Shown in pieces: positions 16,724-26,817 of a stretch of 64,000 bases of DNA. Source of the stretch: Acinetobacter cumulans (GTDB taxonomy: Bacteria > Pseudomonadota > Gammaproteobacteria > Pseudomonadales > Moraxellaceae); NCBI RefSeq assembly GCF_003024525.3, contig NZ_CP035934.2, forward strand, positions 434,001-498,000, in the 5' to 3' direction. A model generated the notes under the pieces. It saw only the letters and a list, made by a program, of their open reading frames with translations, had not been told where the DNA came from and made no database searches. The position numbers were made by a program, and so were the translations under genes. The number at the start of each line of letters is the position of its first letter. Positions within the stretch are counted from its first letter, which is position 1.

Positions 16724-18022
16724 TTAGGCCAGAGGGGGAATTAACTCTTCAAAAATATCATTTAAATTGTCATTCACTTTTAAATGAATAAGATTCCAGT
16801 AATGCCCAGACACGGTACGGTTGACCATAAGCGTATCAGGCGAAGGCTTAAACACATCCCAATATTTTAATGAAGGTTTAATCAGCTCAACACCATCATG
16901 ATGTGCAGAGTTTTCGGCAAAGTCATATTGCGTTGTGAGTGGACGCATGAGCACTTCTAACCATTCTTTGTACAGAGCTTCTGGGAATTTTCCTTTTTCT
17001 GCCATTGAGTGCAGTGCATCCAGCTGGTTTTCAATTTCTGGAATATTTTCTGCACGTGCTGCACGTATTAATGCTTTAAATTGTTGTACTGTGTCATTGG
17101 ATAAAATTTTAACGCCACCAAAGTCATAAATAATAACCGTACCATCTTCACGAAAGGCGAAGTTGCCCGGATGTGGGTCACAGTGAAAACGTTTTAAGAA
17201 GAAAATTTCTTGTCCCATAGCACGGAGTAAACGGCGACCCAATTCATTGCGGGTGTCTTGTGACCAAGTACTTGCTGTTTCTATGCTTTCGCCTTCTTCT
17301 AAGCTTAAAGTTAAAATATGGCGTGAAGAATAATCTTCATAGACTTGGGGAATGACAATCTTGCTATCGAGTGCTTCATGGAAGGTACGTGCAACGGCAA
17401 GGTTTTGTGCTTCAATTTGATAATTGAGTTCGTTATCTAAGCTTTCTTGTATCTCATGAAATAATTGATCTTGGAGTTTACGATCAATTTTTAATACGCC
17501 CATTAAGCGGAGTGCAAGGCGAACCTGTTTTAAGTCGCTTTCACAGGCTTCATCTACACCTGGGTATTGCACCTTGACCACAACTTGCTGGCCATTGGGC
17601 AAAGTCGCTTTGTGAACTTGGCCAATGGAGGCAGCGGCAAAGGGCACTTCATCAAAACTTTTGAATATCTCAAGAATGGGCTTGCCCAGTTCTTTTTCCA
17701 CTTGCGCTTTAATATCGCTAAACGGCATAGGCGGTGCTTGTCGTTGTAGTTTGCCTATAGCCTTTGCAACTTCGGGTGGGAAAATGTCTTTATATTGTGA
17801 GGCGATCTGTCCAACTTTCATGACAGCGCCTTTCATGTCACCGAGGGTGTCGGCAATTTGTACCCCAATATCTTGAAATAATTTGCTGCGCGAAGCATTC
17901 TTTCGCTCTTCGTCGGCAGTGAGGTTTTTAATCGAATTTGAAACTGTCTTGCTGGCAATACTTGCAGTCATTCCCGCAAGTTTCATAAAGCGGCGACCGG
18001 GGGTGCTAGCCGATTTGGCCAT
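16724..18022 (-). CDS. ABC1/AarF/UbiB family atypical kinase
   Basis: A 432-residue protein. It has the family hallmarks: the KxGQ motif (MKVGQIASQYKDIFP), the alanine-rich loop AAASIGQVHKA replacing the usual glycine loop, VVVKVQYPGV with the catalytic lysine, the catalytic loop HCDPHPGNF and metal-binding DFGG. Family members (UbiB, ADCK3/Coq8) support ubiquinone synthesis as ATPases or lipid-associated kinases. This one sits apart from ubiE/ubiJ and lacks C-terminal TM helices, so it is a paralogue rather than clearly UbiB. The start at 18022 has GAGGAG six bases upstream; an in-frame ATG at 18064 is less likely. Confidence 0.87.
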   Translation of the reverse strand: MAKSASTPGRRFMKLAGMTASIASKTVSNSIKNLTADEERKNASRSKLFQDIGVQIADTLGDMKGAVMKVGQIASQYKDIFPPEVAKAIGKLQRQAPPMPFSDIKAQVEKELGKPILEIFKSFDEVPFAAASIGQVHKATLPNGQQVVVKVQYPGVDEACESDLKQVRLALRLMGVLKIDRKLQDQLFHEIQESLDNELNYQIEAQNLAVARTFHEALDSKIVIPQVYEDYSSRHILTLSLEEGESIETASTWSQDTRNELGRRLLRAMGQEIFFLKRFHCDPHPGNFAFREDGTVIIYDFGGVKILSNDTVQQFKALIRAARAENIPEIENQLDALHSMAEKGKFPEALYKEWLEVLMRPLTTQYDFAENSAHHDGVELIKPSLKYWDVFKPSPDTLMVNRTVSGHYWNLIHLKVNDNLNDIFEELIPPLA

Positions 18023-18310
18023 GTGATGCTCCTCAAGATCATCATAAAATATGGTTTTGATCATAGGCGTTAATCAAGGTGTTGCCTACTTTAAAATGTT
18101 AAAGCTTTGTGTCTATGACGACATCAGGGTGTTAAATCAATCTTACTTACAGGCTATCAGGCAGTTTAAAGCTGATGGTTGTTTTGGCAACATTTTGCAT
18201 TTTTGGCTCATGTGTATCGCTTAGCCATTCATGCAAAGTTTCTAAACTCAGCCTTACATCTTGTAGGATTAAGCTTAAAATAAGCTGAGTAACTCAGACG
18301 AAATTAGGCC

Positions 18311-18520
18311 ATGAAAGTATATAAATATTTAACCGGTAAAGATGATGTGACCTTTTGTGCACGTGTGACCAAGGCCTTAAAAGAAGGCTATGAGCTTTAT
18401 GGTTCGCCAACCATGACCTTTAACGGTACAGATGTGATTGTGGGTCAAGCCATTATGAAAGAGGCAGAGGAAGCTGATGTGCCTGAGGGCTTAAAAAAAG
18501 CGTTGGCTGACTTGGGTTAG
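18311..18520 (+). CDS. DUF1737 domain protein
   Basis: A 69-residue soluble protein. It fits the DUF1737 pattern: KVYKYLTGKDDVTFCARVTKA, then GYELYGSPTMTFNG and GQAIMKE. This fold often appears as a short stand-alone domain; no function is known. No convincing ribosome-binding site is visible directly upstream. The gene is monocistronic, divergent from the kinase gene and convergent with the MATE pump gene. Confidence 0.82.
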   Translation: MKVYKYLTGKDDVTFCARVTKALKEGYELYGSPTMTFNGTDVIVGQAIMKEAEEADVPEGLKKALADLG

Positions 18521-18540
18521 ATAAAGTGCTAAGAAGAAAA

Positions 18541-18567
18541 GTCCATACGAGCCGTAACCGTATGGAC
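18541..18567 (-). terminator. Terminator of the abeM-like gene
   Basis: GTCCATACG, nine-base loop, CGTATGGAC is a perfect 9-bp stem. On the minus strand it is followed by TTTTCTTCTT, just downstream of the MATE pump gene. It may serve the DUF1737 gene too. Confidence 0.75.
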
Positions 18568-18575
18568 AATCAAAT

Positions 18576-19922
18576 TTAAAGCTGTGCGATACGTTTATTT
18601 ATAATCATCAAACGGCTAATGAGTAAGATGCAGGCCACGGTTAAACCAACAATCAGTCCAATCCAAACACCCGCTGCGCCCATGTCGGTAAAGCGTGACA
18701 AATAAATACCCACAGGGAAGGCAATAATCCAATAGGCCAGCATGGTAATCCACATTGGGCCTTTGGTGTCTTGCATGCCACGTAGGCAACCTGCGGCACT
18801 CACTTGCCATGCATCCATCAATTGATAAGCAATTGCAAAGAGCACCAAGTACACTGCCAATACCGCAACATCATAGTCAAAGGTATAGAGCGACACAATT
18901 TCAGCGCGTAGTAACCACAGCAGTAGCATGGTAATGAGTGCAAAAACGGTCCCTGTTGCCAGACCAACCACTTGTACACGGCGCATAGCCGCCCAGTTTT
19001 GGCTGCCATAATACGTGCCCACCCGAATGGTGAGCGCAATGGCTAAAGACATAGGAATCATAAACAGCTGTGATGTGATGGAGATGGCAATTTGATGTGC
19101 AGCTACAGTCACTTCACCGAGTGGGCTGAGCACAATGGCGGCAGTACTAAAAATACTCACCTCAAAGAAAATCGCTAAGCCGATAGGAAAGCCCAGTGTA
19201 AAGATGCGTTTCATCCACACGGGGTCTAATTTTTCCCAGACCGCGAAAGGCTGGTTTTTTTTATAGGCACTGCCTTTAAATATATACAGTGCTAAAGCCA
19301 AGAACATCAGCCACTGCAAAATAGCAGTCGCAAAACCACAGCCTGCAGAGCCAAGCTCAGGCACTGGGCCGAGTCCATACATAAAGATAAAGTTCAGCGG
19401 CACCAGTACAGCAAGTGCAATTAAGCTAATGGCTGTGACAGGTTTAGGGTAGCCCAATGCTTCGGAATAACCGCGTAGGGCTGCATACATGGTCACCGCA
19501 GGCATGCCAAAACCAATCGCATGTAAAAATAAGCTGGCTTTGGGGAGCAATGCTTCAGGGACCCCTAAAATAGGGAGTAGAAAAGGAGCAACTTGTAAAA
19601 TCAAGCAGGCAATGATTCCAAGAATAAAGGCAATCCATAAAGATTGGCGAGCAATGGTGGCAATTTTTTCAGGTGTACGCGCACCATTGGCTTCTGCGAC
19701 TAAAGGCGTTGTGGCAATCATGATGCCACTAAACAGTAGCATAATCGGAATCCATAGCCCGACACCAACTGCAATAGCAGCCAAATCATTCGCAGACAAA
19801 TGGCCAGCCATAATGGTATCAATCAAACCAAAACCTGCTTGCGCAAATTGGGTGATTAAGATGGGAATCATCAAGCGGAACAGTTGCTTTAATTCAAAGC
19901 GGGTTGTTGTGACAGTAGACAC
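18576..19922 (-). CDS. abeM: MATE family multidrug efflux pump, AbeM-like
   Basis: A 448-residue, 12-TM MATE protein of the NorM branch. It closely follows AbeM of A. baumannii: PILITQFAQAGFGLIDTIMA, HLSANDLAAIAVGVGLWIP, and near the end YQLMDAWQVSAAGCLRGMQD. AbeM exports fluoroquinolones, dyes and other cationic drugs with proton coupling. The start ATG at 19922 opens the first amphipathic helix. A DMT-type protein gene ends 39 bases upstream on the same strand, so the two may be co-transcribed. Confidence 0.9.
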   Translation of the reverse strand: MSTVTTTRFELKQLFRLMIPILITQFAQAGFGLIDTIMAGHLSANDLAAIAVGVGLWIPIMLLFSGIMIATTPLVAEANGARTPEKIATIARQSLWIAFILGIIACLILQVAPFLLPILGVPEALLPKASLFLHAIGFGMPAVTMYAALRGYSEALGYPKPVTAISLIALAVLVPLNFIFMYGLGPVPELGSAGCGFATAILQWLMFLALALYIFKGSAYKKNQPFAVWEKLDPVWMKRIFTLGFPIGLAIFFEVSIFSTAAIVLSPLGEVTVAAHQIAISITSQLFMIPMSLAIALTIRVGTYYGSQNWAAMRRVQVVGLATGTVFALITMLLLWLLRAEIVSLYTFDYDVAVLAVYLVLFAIAYQLMDAWQVSAAGCLRGMQDTKGPMWITMLAYWIIAFPVGIYLSRFTDMGAAGVWIGLIVGLTVACILLISRLMIINKRIAQL

Positions 19923-19961
19923 AGAACATACTCTTTCTTTGAGGTGCTTAGGTATGAGGTC

Positions 19962-20420
19962 TTAGCGTTGTAAAGTGAGAAGCACACCAATAAAAATCAC
20001 CACGCCACCTAAAAGGCGCTGCCAATGAATAGGTGTTTTTTCATTACCCAATAAGCCGTATTGGTCAATAAACATTGATATGGCAATTTGGCCAAAAATA
20101 ATCAGGCCAGATAGGCTTAAAAAACCTAATTTGGGTGCCGTATAAATACTGATGCTAATGGCATATACACCTAAGCATCCACCCAGCCATAAAAACCAAG
20201 GAATCTGTAGCAGCGTTTCAAGGCTAGGCTTTTCGACAGGTTGAAAAAACACAAGGACAGCAAGCACTATTGTACCTATCAAAAACGATAATAGGGCGGC
20301 TTGTAATGGAGAATATAAATATTCACGCAATTGGCTGTTAATTGCAGTTTGAATGGTCATGGCGATGCCAATACCCATCGCAAGTGGGAGTAAATACAGT
20401 AGGTGGCTACTTATTTTCAT
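19962..20420 (-). CDS. DMT family protein, YdcZ type (DUF606)
   Basis: A 152-residue membrane protein with about five helices. It carries the YdcZ signature: AMGIGIAMTIQTAINSQLRE in the first helix, WLGGCLGVYAI in the third and GLIIFGQIAISMFIDQYGL in the fourth, closing with RLLGGVVIFIGVLL. These half-size drug/metabolite transporters have no proven substrates. It lies upstream of the abeM-like gene on the same strand with a 39-base gap, so a shared transcript is plausible. Confidence 0.85.
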   Translation of the reverse strand: MKISSHLLYLLPLAMGIGIAMTIQTAINSQLREYLYSPLQAALLSFLIGTIVLAVLVFFQPVEKPSLETLLQIPWFLWLGGCLGVYAISISIYTAPKLGFLSLSGLIIFGQIAISMFIDQYGLLGNEKTPIHWQRLLGGVVIFIGVLLTLQR

Positions 20421-20556
20421 TTTCTTATCTGTAAATTTTTTTAATTTGATTGAGTGTACTGCATAAAACTTCAGAACAGAAATATAGAATGCCTTAGTGT
20501 GTTTATGGACTCATGCTAAAATATTCATCTTCTCTTTTTTCATTTGAGCATTCTCC

Positions 20557-21711
20557 TTGGCTGAACTCATTCCTGCAAATATTCCGATGTCTTTATACAT
20601 TCACATGCCGTGGTGCGTGCGAAAATGTCCATACTGTGACTTTAACTCGCATGCAGTACCCAATGGTGAACTGTCTTTAGATCTAGAAAAAGAATATTTA
20701 CAGGCGCTGGTTGAAGACTTTAAAACGCAAGTCGATTTTGCCCAAGGCCGTGCGGTACACAGCGTATTTATTGGGGGTGGCACGCCATCTTTGATTTCCG
20801 CAAAAGGTTATCAATGGTTATTTGAACAGCTCAAAAGCATTATTCCATTTGAAGATGGCTGTGAAATTACTTTAGAAGCCAATCCGGGCACAGTGGAACA
20901 TGATCCTTTTGCGGGCTATTTAGAGGCAGGGATTAACCGCTTGTCGATCGGCGTACAAAGTTTTAATACCGATCAGCTGAAAAAATTAGGCCGTATTCAT
21001 TCTAACGATGACGCAATTTCTGCGATTCAGCATGCTAAAGAAGCAGGTTTTGAGCGTGTGAATGTTGACCTCATGCATGGTTTGCCAGAGCAAACGATTG
21101 AGCAAGCCTTATTGGACTTAAAACTGGCGGTAGAAAATGGCGCGACGCATGTGTCGTGGTATCAGTTAACAATTGAACCGAATACTGTTTTTTTCCGCAC
21201 ACAGCCGATCTTGCCAGTTGATGATGTATTGGAAGAGATTCAAGCACAGGGTGAGGCCTATTTAAAAGCACAGGGCTTTATCAATTATGAAGTTTCGGCT
21301 TGGCGTAAAGAAAAGCCTTCGGCGCATAACCTGAATTACTGGCAGTTTGGCGATTACCTTGCGATTGGTGCAGGCGCACATGGCAAAGTGACACAGCCAG
21401 ATGGGGTGTATCGCTATCAGAAAACCCGCTTGCCGAAAGACTATTTAGCCAAAGTGCCAGCAGAGCATTTGCAATTTAAAAAAATTGAACAAGAGGATAT
21501 GCCATTTGAATTTATGATGAATGCCTTGCGTTTGAATCATGGGGTGCATGCTGCACTTTATGCGGAACGTGCAGGATTAAGTTTAGATGGTTTAAAGGAG
21601 CTTTTAAATTCCTTACGTGAGCGCAAGTTAATGGTGGCTGATGAAAATGTGCTGTCATGTACAGAGCAGGGGCATATCTTTTTAAATTCAGTACTGGAAG
21701 AGTTTCTTTAA
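20557..21711 (+). CDS. hemW: Heme chaperone HemW (radical SAM)
   Basis: A 384-residue radical SAM protein. The cluster motif is CVRKCPYCDF (CxxxCxxC followed by Phe), as in HemW, not the extra cysteine of true HemN. GGGTPSLI binds SAM, and NLNYW is the HNxxYW heme-binding-type motif. HemW delivers heme to respiratory enzymes and has no coproporphyrinogen oxidase activity. The chosen start is TTG at 20557 because MAELIPANIP matches the N-terminus of Acinetobacter relatives; ATG at 20587 is the alternative. CTCCT-rich sequence precedes it rather than a clear Shine-Dalgarno. Confidence 0.88.
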   Translation: MAELIPANIPMSLYIHMPWCVRKCPYCDFNSHAVPNGELSLDLEKEYLQALVEDFKTQVDFAQGRAVHSVFIGGGTPSLISAKGYQWLFEQLKSIIPFEDGCEITLEANPGTVEHDPFAGYLEAGINRLSIGVQSFNTDQLKKLGRIHSNDDAISAIQHAKEAGFERVNVDLMHGLPEQTIEQALLDLKLAVENGATHVSWYQLTIEPNTVFFRTQPILPVDDVLEEIQAQGEAYLKAQGFINYEVSAWRKEKPSAHNLNYWQFGDYLAIGAGAHGKVTQPDGVYRYQKTRLPKDYLAKVPAEHLQFKKIEQEDMPFEFMMNALRLNHGVHAALYAERAGLSLDGLKELLNSLRERKLMVADENVLSCTEQGHIFLNSVLEEFL

Positions 21712-21736
21712 GCTAATATTTTTAAATTTAAAGAAA

Positions 21737-21760
21737 GACAAAAGGCGCAATGAGCGTCTT
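21737..21760 (+). terminator. Weak terminator after hemW
   Basis: AAAAGGCGC, five-base loop, GCGTCTTTT forms a 9-bp stem including one G-U pair, 25 to 50 bases after the hemW stop. Confidence 0.5.
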
Positions 21761-21838
21761 TTGACGTTTTATGGATATGAGTTTTTAAGAAGGAATGCGC
21801 TCTGCTTTATTTGCTTAGAATTTAAAAGTAATGAGCAT

Positions 21839-21868
21839 AAAAAAGACCGCGGAAGCGGTCTTTTTTAT
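21839..21868. terminator. Bidirectional terminator between hemW and acyl-CoA dehydrogenase
   Basis: AAAAAAGACCGC, GGAA loop, GCGGTCTTTTTT: a stable GNRA-type loop with A and T runs on both sides, between two convergent genes. Confidence 0.9.
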
Positions 21869-21877
21869 AACAACAAA

Positions 21878-23701
21878 TTAATAGTCGAAACTGAAATGCT
21901 CTGGTGCTAAAGATGTCATTGTTTTAGATGGGTTCACCATCGCTTCAGCATGACCTTGTGTACGTGGCAATAGGCGTTCGAAATAGAAGTCTGCCAATTT
22001 GATTTTTGCTTTATAGAACTCTGGTACTTCTTGACCTTCGCCAGAAGCCAGTTTTGCAGAAGCAACGGCAGCTTGTTGCGCCCAGTAGAATGCCATCATG
22101 GCATAGCCAGAGAACATCAAGTAATCGACAGATGCAGACGATACGATGTCGCGGTCTTTACGTGCAGCCAACATAATACGAACAGTCAATGCGTTCCACT
22201 GTGCACAGATTTTAGTTAAATCCCATGCAAAACGACGCATATATTTATTGCGTGCATGTACGCCACAGAATTTTAAGATTTCAGCAGTATAGTCACGTAC
22301 GACTTTACCTTTAGACGATAACAACACTTTACGACCAATTAAATCCAGTGCTTGTACGCCCGTTGTACCTTCGTATAGGGTTGAAATACGTGAGTCACGT
22401 ACGATTTGTTCCATGCCCCATTCTTTAATATAACCATGACCGCCGTAAACTTGCATACCATGGTTTGCTGCTTCATAACCCAATTCAGTTAAGAAACCTT
22501 TCAAGATTGGGGTATAGAAACCAAGCTTGTCATCATATTCTTCAAACTTTGCTTGATTGCCTTGAGCTAAAGAATCTGCCATTTTGTCTGCCAACTGTGC
22601 AGCATGATAAATCATGGCACGGCCACCTTCAGCAATAGCTTTTTGAGTTAACAGCATACGGCGTACGTCCGCATGGTGAATAATTGCATCAGCTACTTTA
22701 TCTGGATCTTTTTTACCAGATAGCGCACGCATAGACATACGGTCTTTCGCGTATGGTAATGCACCTTGGAATGCCAATTCAGCATGTGCCAAACCTTGTA
22801 CCGCCGTACCAATGCGGGCTGTATTCATGAAGGTAAACATAGCATGTAAACCTTTGTGCATTTCACCAATCAAGTAGCCTTTCGCACTGTCAAAGTTCAA
22901 TACAGCAGTTGCAGAAGCACGGATACCCATTTTGTGTTCAATTGAACCACAAGTCACAGGGTTACGCTCACCCACGCCACCATCCGCAGTTGGAATGAAC
23001 TTAGGAACGATGAACAGAGAAATACCGCGTGTGCCTGCAGGTGCATCTGGAAGGCGAGCAAGCACAATATGAATAATGTTTTCTGTTAGGTCATGCTCAC
23101 CTGCAGAAATAAAGATTTTTGTACCTGTAATGGCATAAGTACCGTCAGCATTTGGCTCAGCTTTGGTTTTTACTTGGCCCAAATCTGTACCACATTGAGG
23201 TTCAGTTAAGCACATTGTGCCCGACCAAGTACCTGCAGTGAGGTGAGGCATATAGGTATTTTTTTGTTCTTCTGTACCAAATTGCATGATGGTGTTCATG
23301 CAGCCCATGCTGAGGCCAGGGTACATGGTAAATGACCAGTTCGCTGTACCCATCATTTCAGATTTGATCAGGTTAAGCGACATTGGTAAGCCTTGACCAC
23401 CAAATTCTTCTGGATAAGACAGACCTTGCCAACCACCTTGAACAAATTGGTCGTACGCTTCTTTAAAACCTTTTGGTGTTTTTACTTCACCATTTTCAAA
23501 GTGACAGCCTTCTTCATCACCACTTTGGTTTAGAGGAGAAAGTACATTTTCACAAAAATCGGCAGCACCTTCTAAAATCATGTCTACAGTGTCAGCGTCT
23601 GCAAGGTCACCGTTAGATAAAGTTTTAAAATGTGCAGGGAAGTCGAATACTTCGTTCATTAAGAAACGAATGTCGTGTAAAGGAGCTTTATAAGCAGGCA
23701 T
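21878..23701 (-). CDS. Acyl-CoA dehydrogenase, long (about 600 aa) type
   Basis: A 607-residue flavoenzyme. It begins with the short N-terminal motif YKAPLHDIRFLMNEVFDF, characteristic of the large DmdC-like group, then the acyl-CoA dehydrogenase core with MCLTEPQCGTDLGQVKT (FAD and substrate contacts), YGGHGYIKEWGMEQIVRDSR and YEGTTGVQALDLIGRKVL, where Glu is the likely catalytic base. A C-terminal extension domain completes the family length. It would oxidise an acyl-CoA to the 2-enoyl-CoA in fatty acid or related catabolism; chain-length preference cannot be read. The gene is single, with a long AT-rich upstream region holding palindromes. Confidence 0.88.
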   Translation of the reverse strand: MPAYKAPLHDIRFLMNEVFDFPAHFKTLSNGDLADADTVDMILEGAADFCENVLSPLNQSGDEEGCHFENGEVKTPKGFKEAYDQFVQGGWQGLSYPEEFGGQGLPMSLNLIKSEMMGTANWSFTMYPGLSMGCMNTIMQFGTEEQKNTYMPHLTAGTWSGTMCLTEPQCGTDLGQVKTKAEPNADGTYAITGTKIFISAGEHDLTENIIHIVLARLPDAPAGTRGISLFIVPKFIPTADGGVGERNPVTCGSIEHKMGIRASATAVLNFDSAKGYLIGEMHKGLHAMFTFMNTARIGTAVQGLAHAELAFQGALPYAKDRMSMRALSGKKDPDKVADAIIHHADVRRMLLTQKAIAEGGRAMIYHAAQLADKMADSLAQGNQAKFEEYDDKLGFYTPILKGFLTELGYEAANHGMQVYGGHGYIKEWGMEQIVRDSRISTLYEGTTGVQALDLIGRKVLLSSKGKVVRDYTAEILKFCGVHARNKYMRRFAWDLTKICAQWNALTVRIMLAARKDRDIVSSASVDYLMFSGYAMMAFYWAQQAAVASAKLASGEGQEVPEFYKAKIKLADFYFERLLPRTQGHAEAMVNPSKTMTSLAPEHFSFDY

Positions 23702-24130
23702 AATTTAATCCTAATTTAAAATAGTTTTGGATTATCTGGTTCGATGATTTGATTATTCACAATAATGATTAAATTACATTGATAGCATAGACTGATCAAA
23801 CTGTCAGAAATGCGAATTGCTGAAATATTTTTGCAATACAATTGTTGGTTTAAATACAACAAAAAATCAAAAAATATTGAATTAATGATTATTTTTAATG
23901 AGATAAAACAATATAAAACAGATGTATATTTAATTATATCCTGACTGTGTATGGGTATTTAAAGTTTTGAATGAAGATCGCATGAACTCATTTTATTTTT
24001 GTCATTATGATCAAAATGACTGCATAGGGAAAATTGTGTAAATACCCCACGGCCCAACAAATATGCGCCATTGCACCTGCATAAATCACAGGGCAATAGC
24101 ACATTTTTTTGATATTAGGAAAAGCCTAAA
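23702..24130. other. AT-rich intergenic region with two operator-like palindromes
   Basis: There is no gene in these 429 bases. TTGTTG (23842-23847) and CAACAA (23857-23862) form an inverted repeat with a nine-base spacer. GTCATTATGATCAAAATGAC (24001-24020) is a 20-base near-perfect palindrome centred on TGATCA. Both are upstream of the acyl-CoA dehydrogenase gene and could bind a fatty-acid-responsive regulator, but no known consensus was matched. Confidence 0.5.
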
Positions 24131-24919
24131 TTACAGAAAATCTTTTAAGTTTGGTTTGACGCCATGCCAAATGCGGAAGGATTCAATCGCTTGTCCGACC
24201 AACATACCAAAACCTTCAGATGTCGGCACACCACGCGCTTTGGCTTGATCCAAAAAGCTTGATGCTTTGCCGTATGCCATTTCATAAGCATATTTAAATT
24301 GTAAAGTTTCAGGCAAAACCAGCGCATCGCCAGAAAGGCTTGCAGACGTTGCATTGATGACCAGATCAAAATCGCCATCTAAGTCATGCAATTCAACCGC
24401 ACTGAGTTCAGTATTTGGGACTGCATCTTTTAGATCTGCAACCAGTTGTTCGGCACGTGCCAAGGTGCGGTTTGCAATCACAATTTTTTGCGCACCCGCT
24501 TGAACAAGTGGGTAGATCACGCCACGCGTTGCGCCACCTGCACCAATAATTAAAATACGACTTTGTGCTAAGTTCCACCCTAAGGCAAGGATGGCTTCGA
24601 CCAGCCCTTGGCCGTCGGTATTGTCACCATGTAATTGACCATTCTGCATCCAAAGGGTATTTACAGCTTTGGCAATTTTTGCACGCTCAGTAAGCACCGT
24701 GCAGGCATTAAAAGCTTGTTCTTTAAATGGAACAGTCACATTCATCCCAAGCCCGCCTTGTGCGAAAAAATCTTGCATGCTGGCATCAAAGCCATCGAGT
24801 GGTGCAAGGCGTTTCGCATAATTGAGGTCGATACCCATTTTTTGGGCAAAGGCATGGTGCAGTTCTGGAGAACGAGATTGTTCAATTGGATGGCCGATCA
24901 CGGCAAATTGCTTGCTCAT
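24131..24919 (-). CDS. aroE: Shikimate 5-dehydrogenase
   Basis: A 262-residue enzyme of aromatic amino acid synthesis, reducing 3-dehydroshikimate with NADPH in the cytoplasm. The N-terminal substrate motif is VIGHPIEQSRSPELHH; GMNVTVPFKEQAF contains the catalytic lysine; NTDGQGLVEAI holds the catalytic aspartate; ILIIGAGGATRGVIYPL is the nucleotide loop and ANRT the NADP phosphate site. The ATG at 24919 aligns with the family start; the upstream in-frame ATG at 24952 is less likely. It follows a small membrane protein gene and hemF on the same strand, the usual Acinetobacter neighbourhood. Confidence 0.93.
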   Translation of the reverse strand: MSKQFAVIGHPIEQSRSPELHHAFAQKMGIDLNYAKRLAPLDGFDASMQDFFAQGGLGMNVTVPFKEQAFNACTVLTERAKIAKAVNTLWMQNGQLHGDNTDGQGLVEAILALGWNLAQSRILIIGAGGATRGVIYPLVQAGAQKIVIANRTLARAEQLVADLKDAVPNTELSAVELHDLDGDFDLVINATSASLSGDALVLPETLQFKYAYEMAYGKASSFLDQAKARGVPTSEGFGMLVGQAIESFRIWHGVKPNLKDFL

Positions 24920-25052
24920 CGCACAAAATCCATGTGGAGAAATGTGCATCAATATACGGCAATTATGCGTCAGTCTAAAGCTTTAATCAAAATTTCAGCC
25001 CAAGCTTTGCTTTGTGATTCTTCATTCTGTTATTGGGTGATTTTTGCTGTAT

Positions 25053-25259
25053 TTAAGAGTTGCAAAGCTCAAATATGGCATCAATAGCTAAAAAAGAAGC
25101 GCTCAAAAGAATCCCAATCAATGCGATCGGCATCGTGCTATAAGCAAATTGATCATTAAACTGGCTTTCAGAAAAAAGCGCGATACTGATAGCTGTGAGC
25201 ATAAGGACGATAAATCCCCAAAAGCTGAATAGTGTGGAATGAGTTTTGATGATATTCAT
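25053..25259 (-). CDS. Small two-helix membrane protein, unknown
   Basis: A 68-residue protein starting MNIIKTHSTLFSFWGFIVLM. AGGAAA lies five bases before the ATG at 25259, which decides this start over the longer open frame to 25307. Two hydrophobic helices (about 9-30 and 41-62) are separated by a short polar loop. No family was recognised. It lies between hemF and aroE on the same strand but is separated from hemF by a terminator. Confidence 0.6.
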   Translation of the reverse strand: MNIIKTHSTLFSFWGFIVLMLTAISIALFSESQFNDQFAYSTMPIALIGILLSASFLAIDAIFELCNS

Positions 25260-25628
25260 GCTATTTCCTGCGTTTGATCTGTAGGAGGAGAAGATCATAG
25301 ATTGCAATCATGACAATATCATTTTGATGATGAGGCATATTTCATCAGGATAGATCTTCAACACTCTAAAGTCATGATGATGACTTGAGCATTCATAGTA
25401 CAGCACTCGACGATAATAGATGTAGGTTAATCGCAAGGACTGCCAACGTTGAGTCTATATTGTGTACATCAAAGGTAAATAAGTAAGGGGGAGTCGGGAG
25501 CTCAAATTGAAGCTGATCTTTGATGTCTATGTTAAGCGCTCAGTTTGGTAATGGATTTTCAGTCCATGTAAAAAGCCTCCAAGAGTTGGAGGCTTGATTG
25601 TATTTAAAGCAGACGGGGATACAAAAAC
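25260..25628. other. Intergenic region between small membrane protein gene and hemF
   Basis: About 370 bases without a gene. It holds the hemF terminator at its right end and presumably the promoter of the small membrane protein gene. Nothing else was recognised. Confidence 0.6.
25567..25595 (-). terminator. Rho-independent terminator of hemF
   Basis: AAGCCTCCAA, GAG, TTGGAGGCTT is a perfect 10-bp stem. On the minus strand it is followed by TTTTT, 34 bases past the hemF stop. Confidence 0.88.
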
Positions 25629-26597
<969 letters not shown>

Positions 26598-26691
26598 CTA
26601 GGAATATCAAAACATAAAATGTCTAAAAACTTAAGGTTTTTTTGCCAATCTTGAGCATCGGAAAAACTGAAAGTAGGCCGAAATTTAAGTC

Positions 26692-26735
26692 GTCGGAAGA
26701 GCATTTTGTATGAAGCTCTGCTGGCTTATTCCGAC
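26692..26735 (+). other. Nested inverted repeat upstream of hemN
   Basis: GTCGGAA (26692-26698) pairs with TTCCGAC (26729-26735), and inside it AGAGC pairs with GCTCT. The fold sits in the hemF-hemN divergent region, about 80 bases before the hemN start. It could be a leader structure or operator; no FNR-type site was found here. Confidence 0.4.
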
Positions 26736-26817
26736 TAAATGGCTAGGTTGAATTCACCTGATAAGCCAAGCAAAATAGCATTAAATGCAATTTCGTTTTT
26801 TTGTTAAGGCTGTGGAT

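Noticed and set aside
20601..21271. Antisense frames inside hemW
   Set aside because: They are shadows of a well-supported radical SAM gene, without signals of their own.
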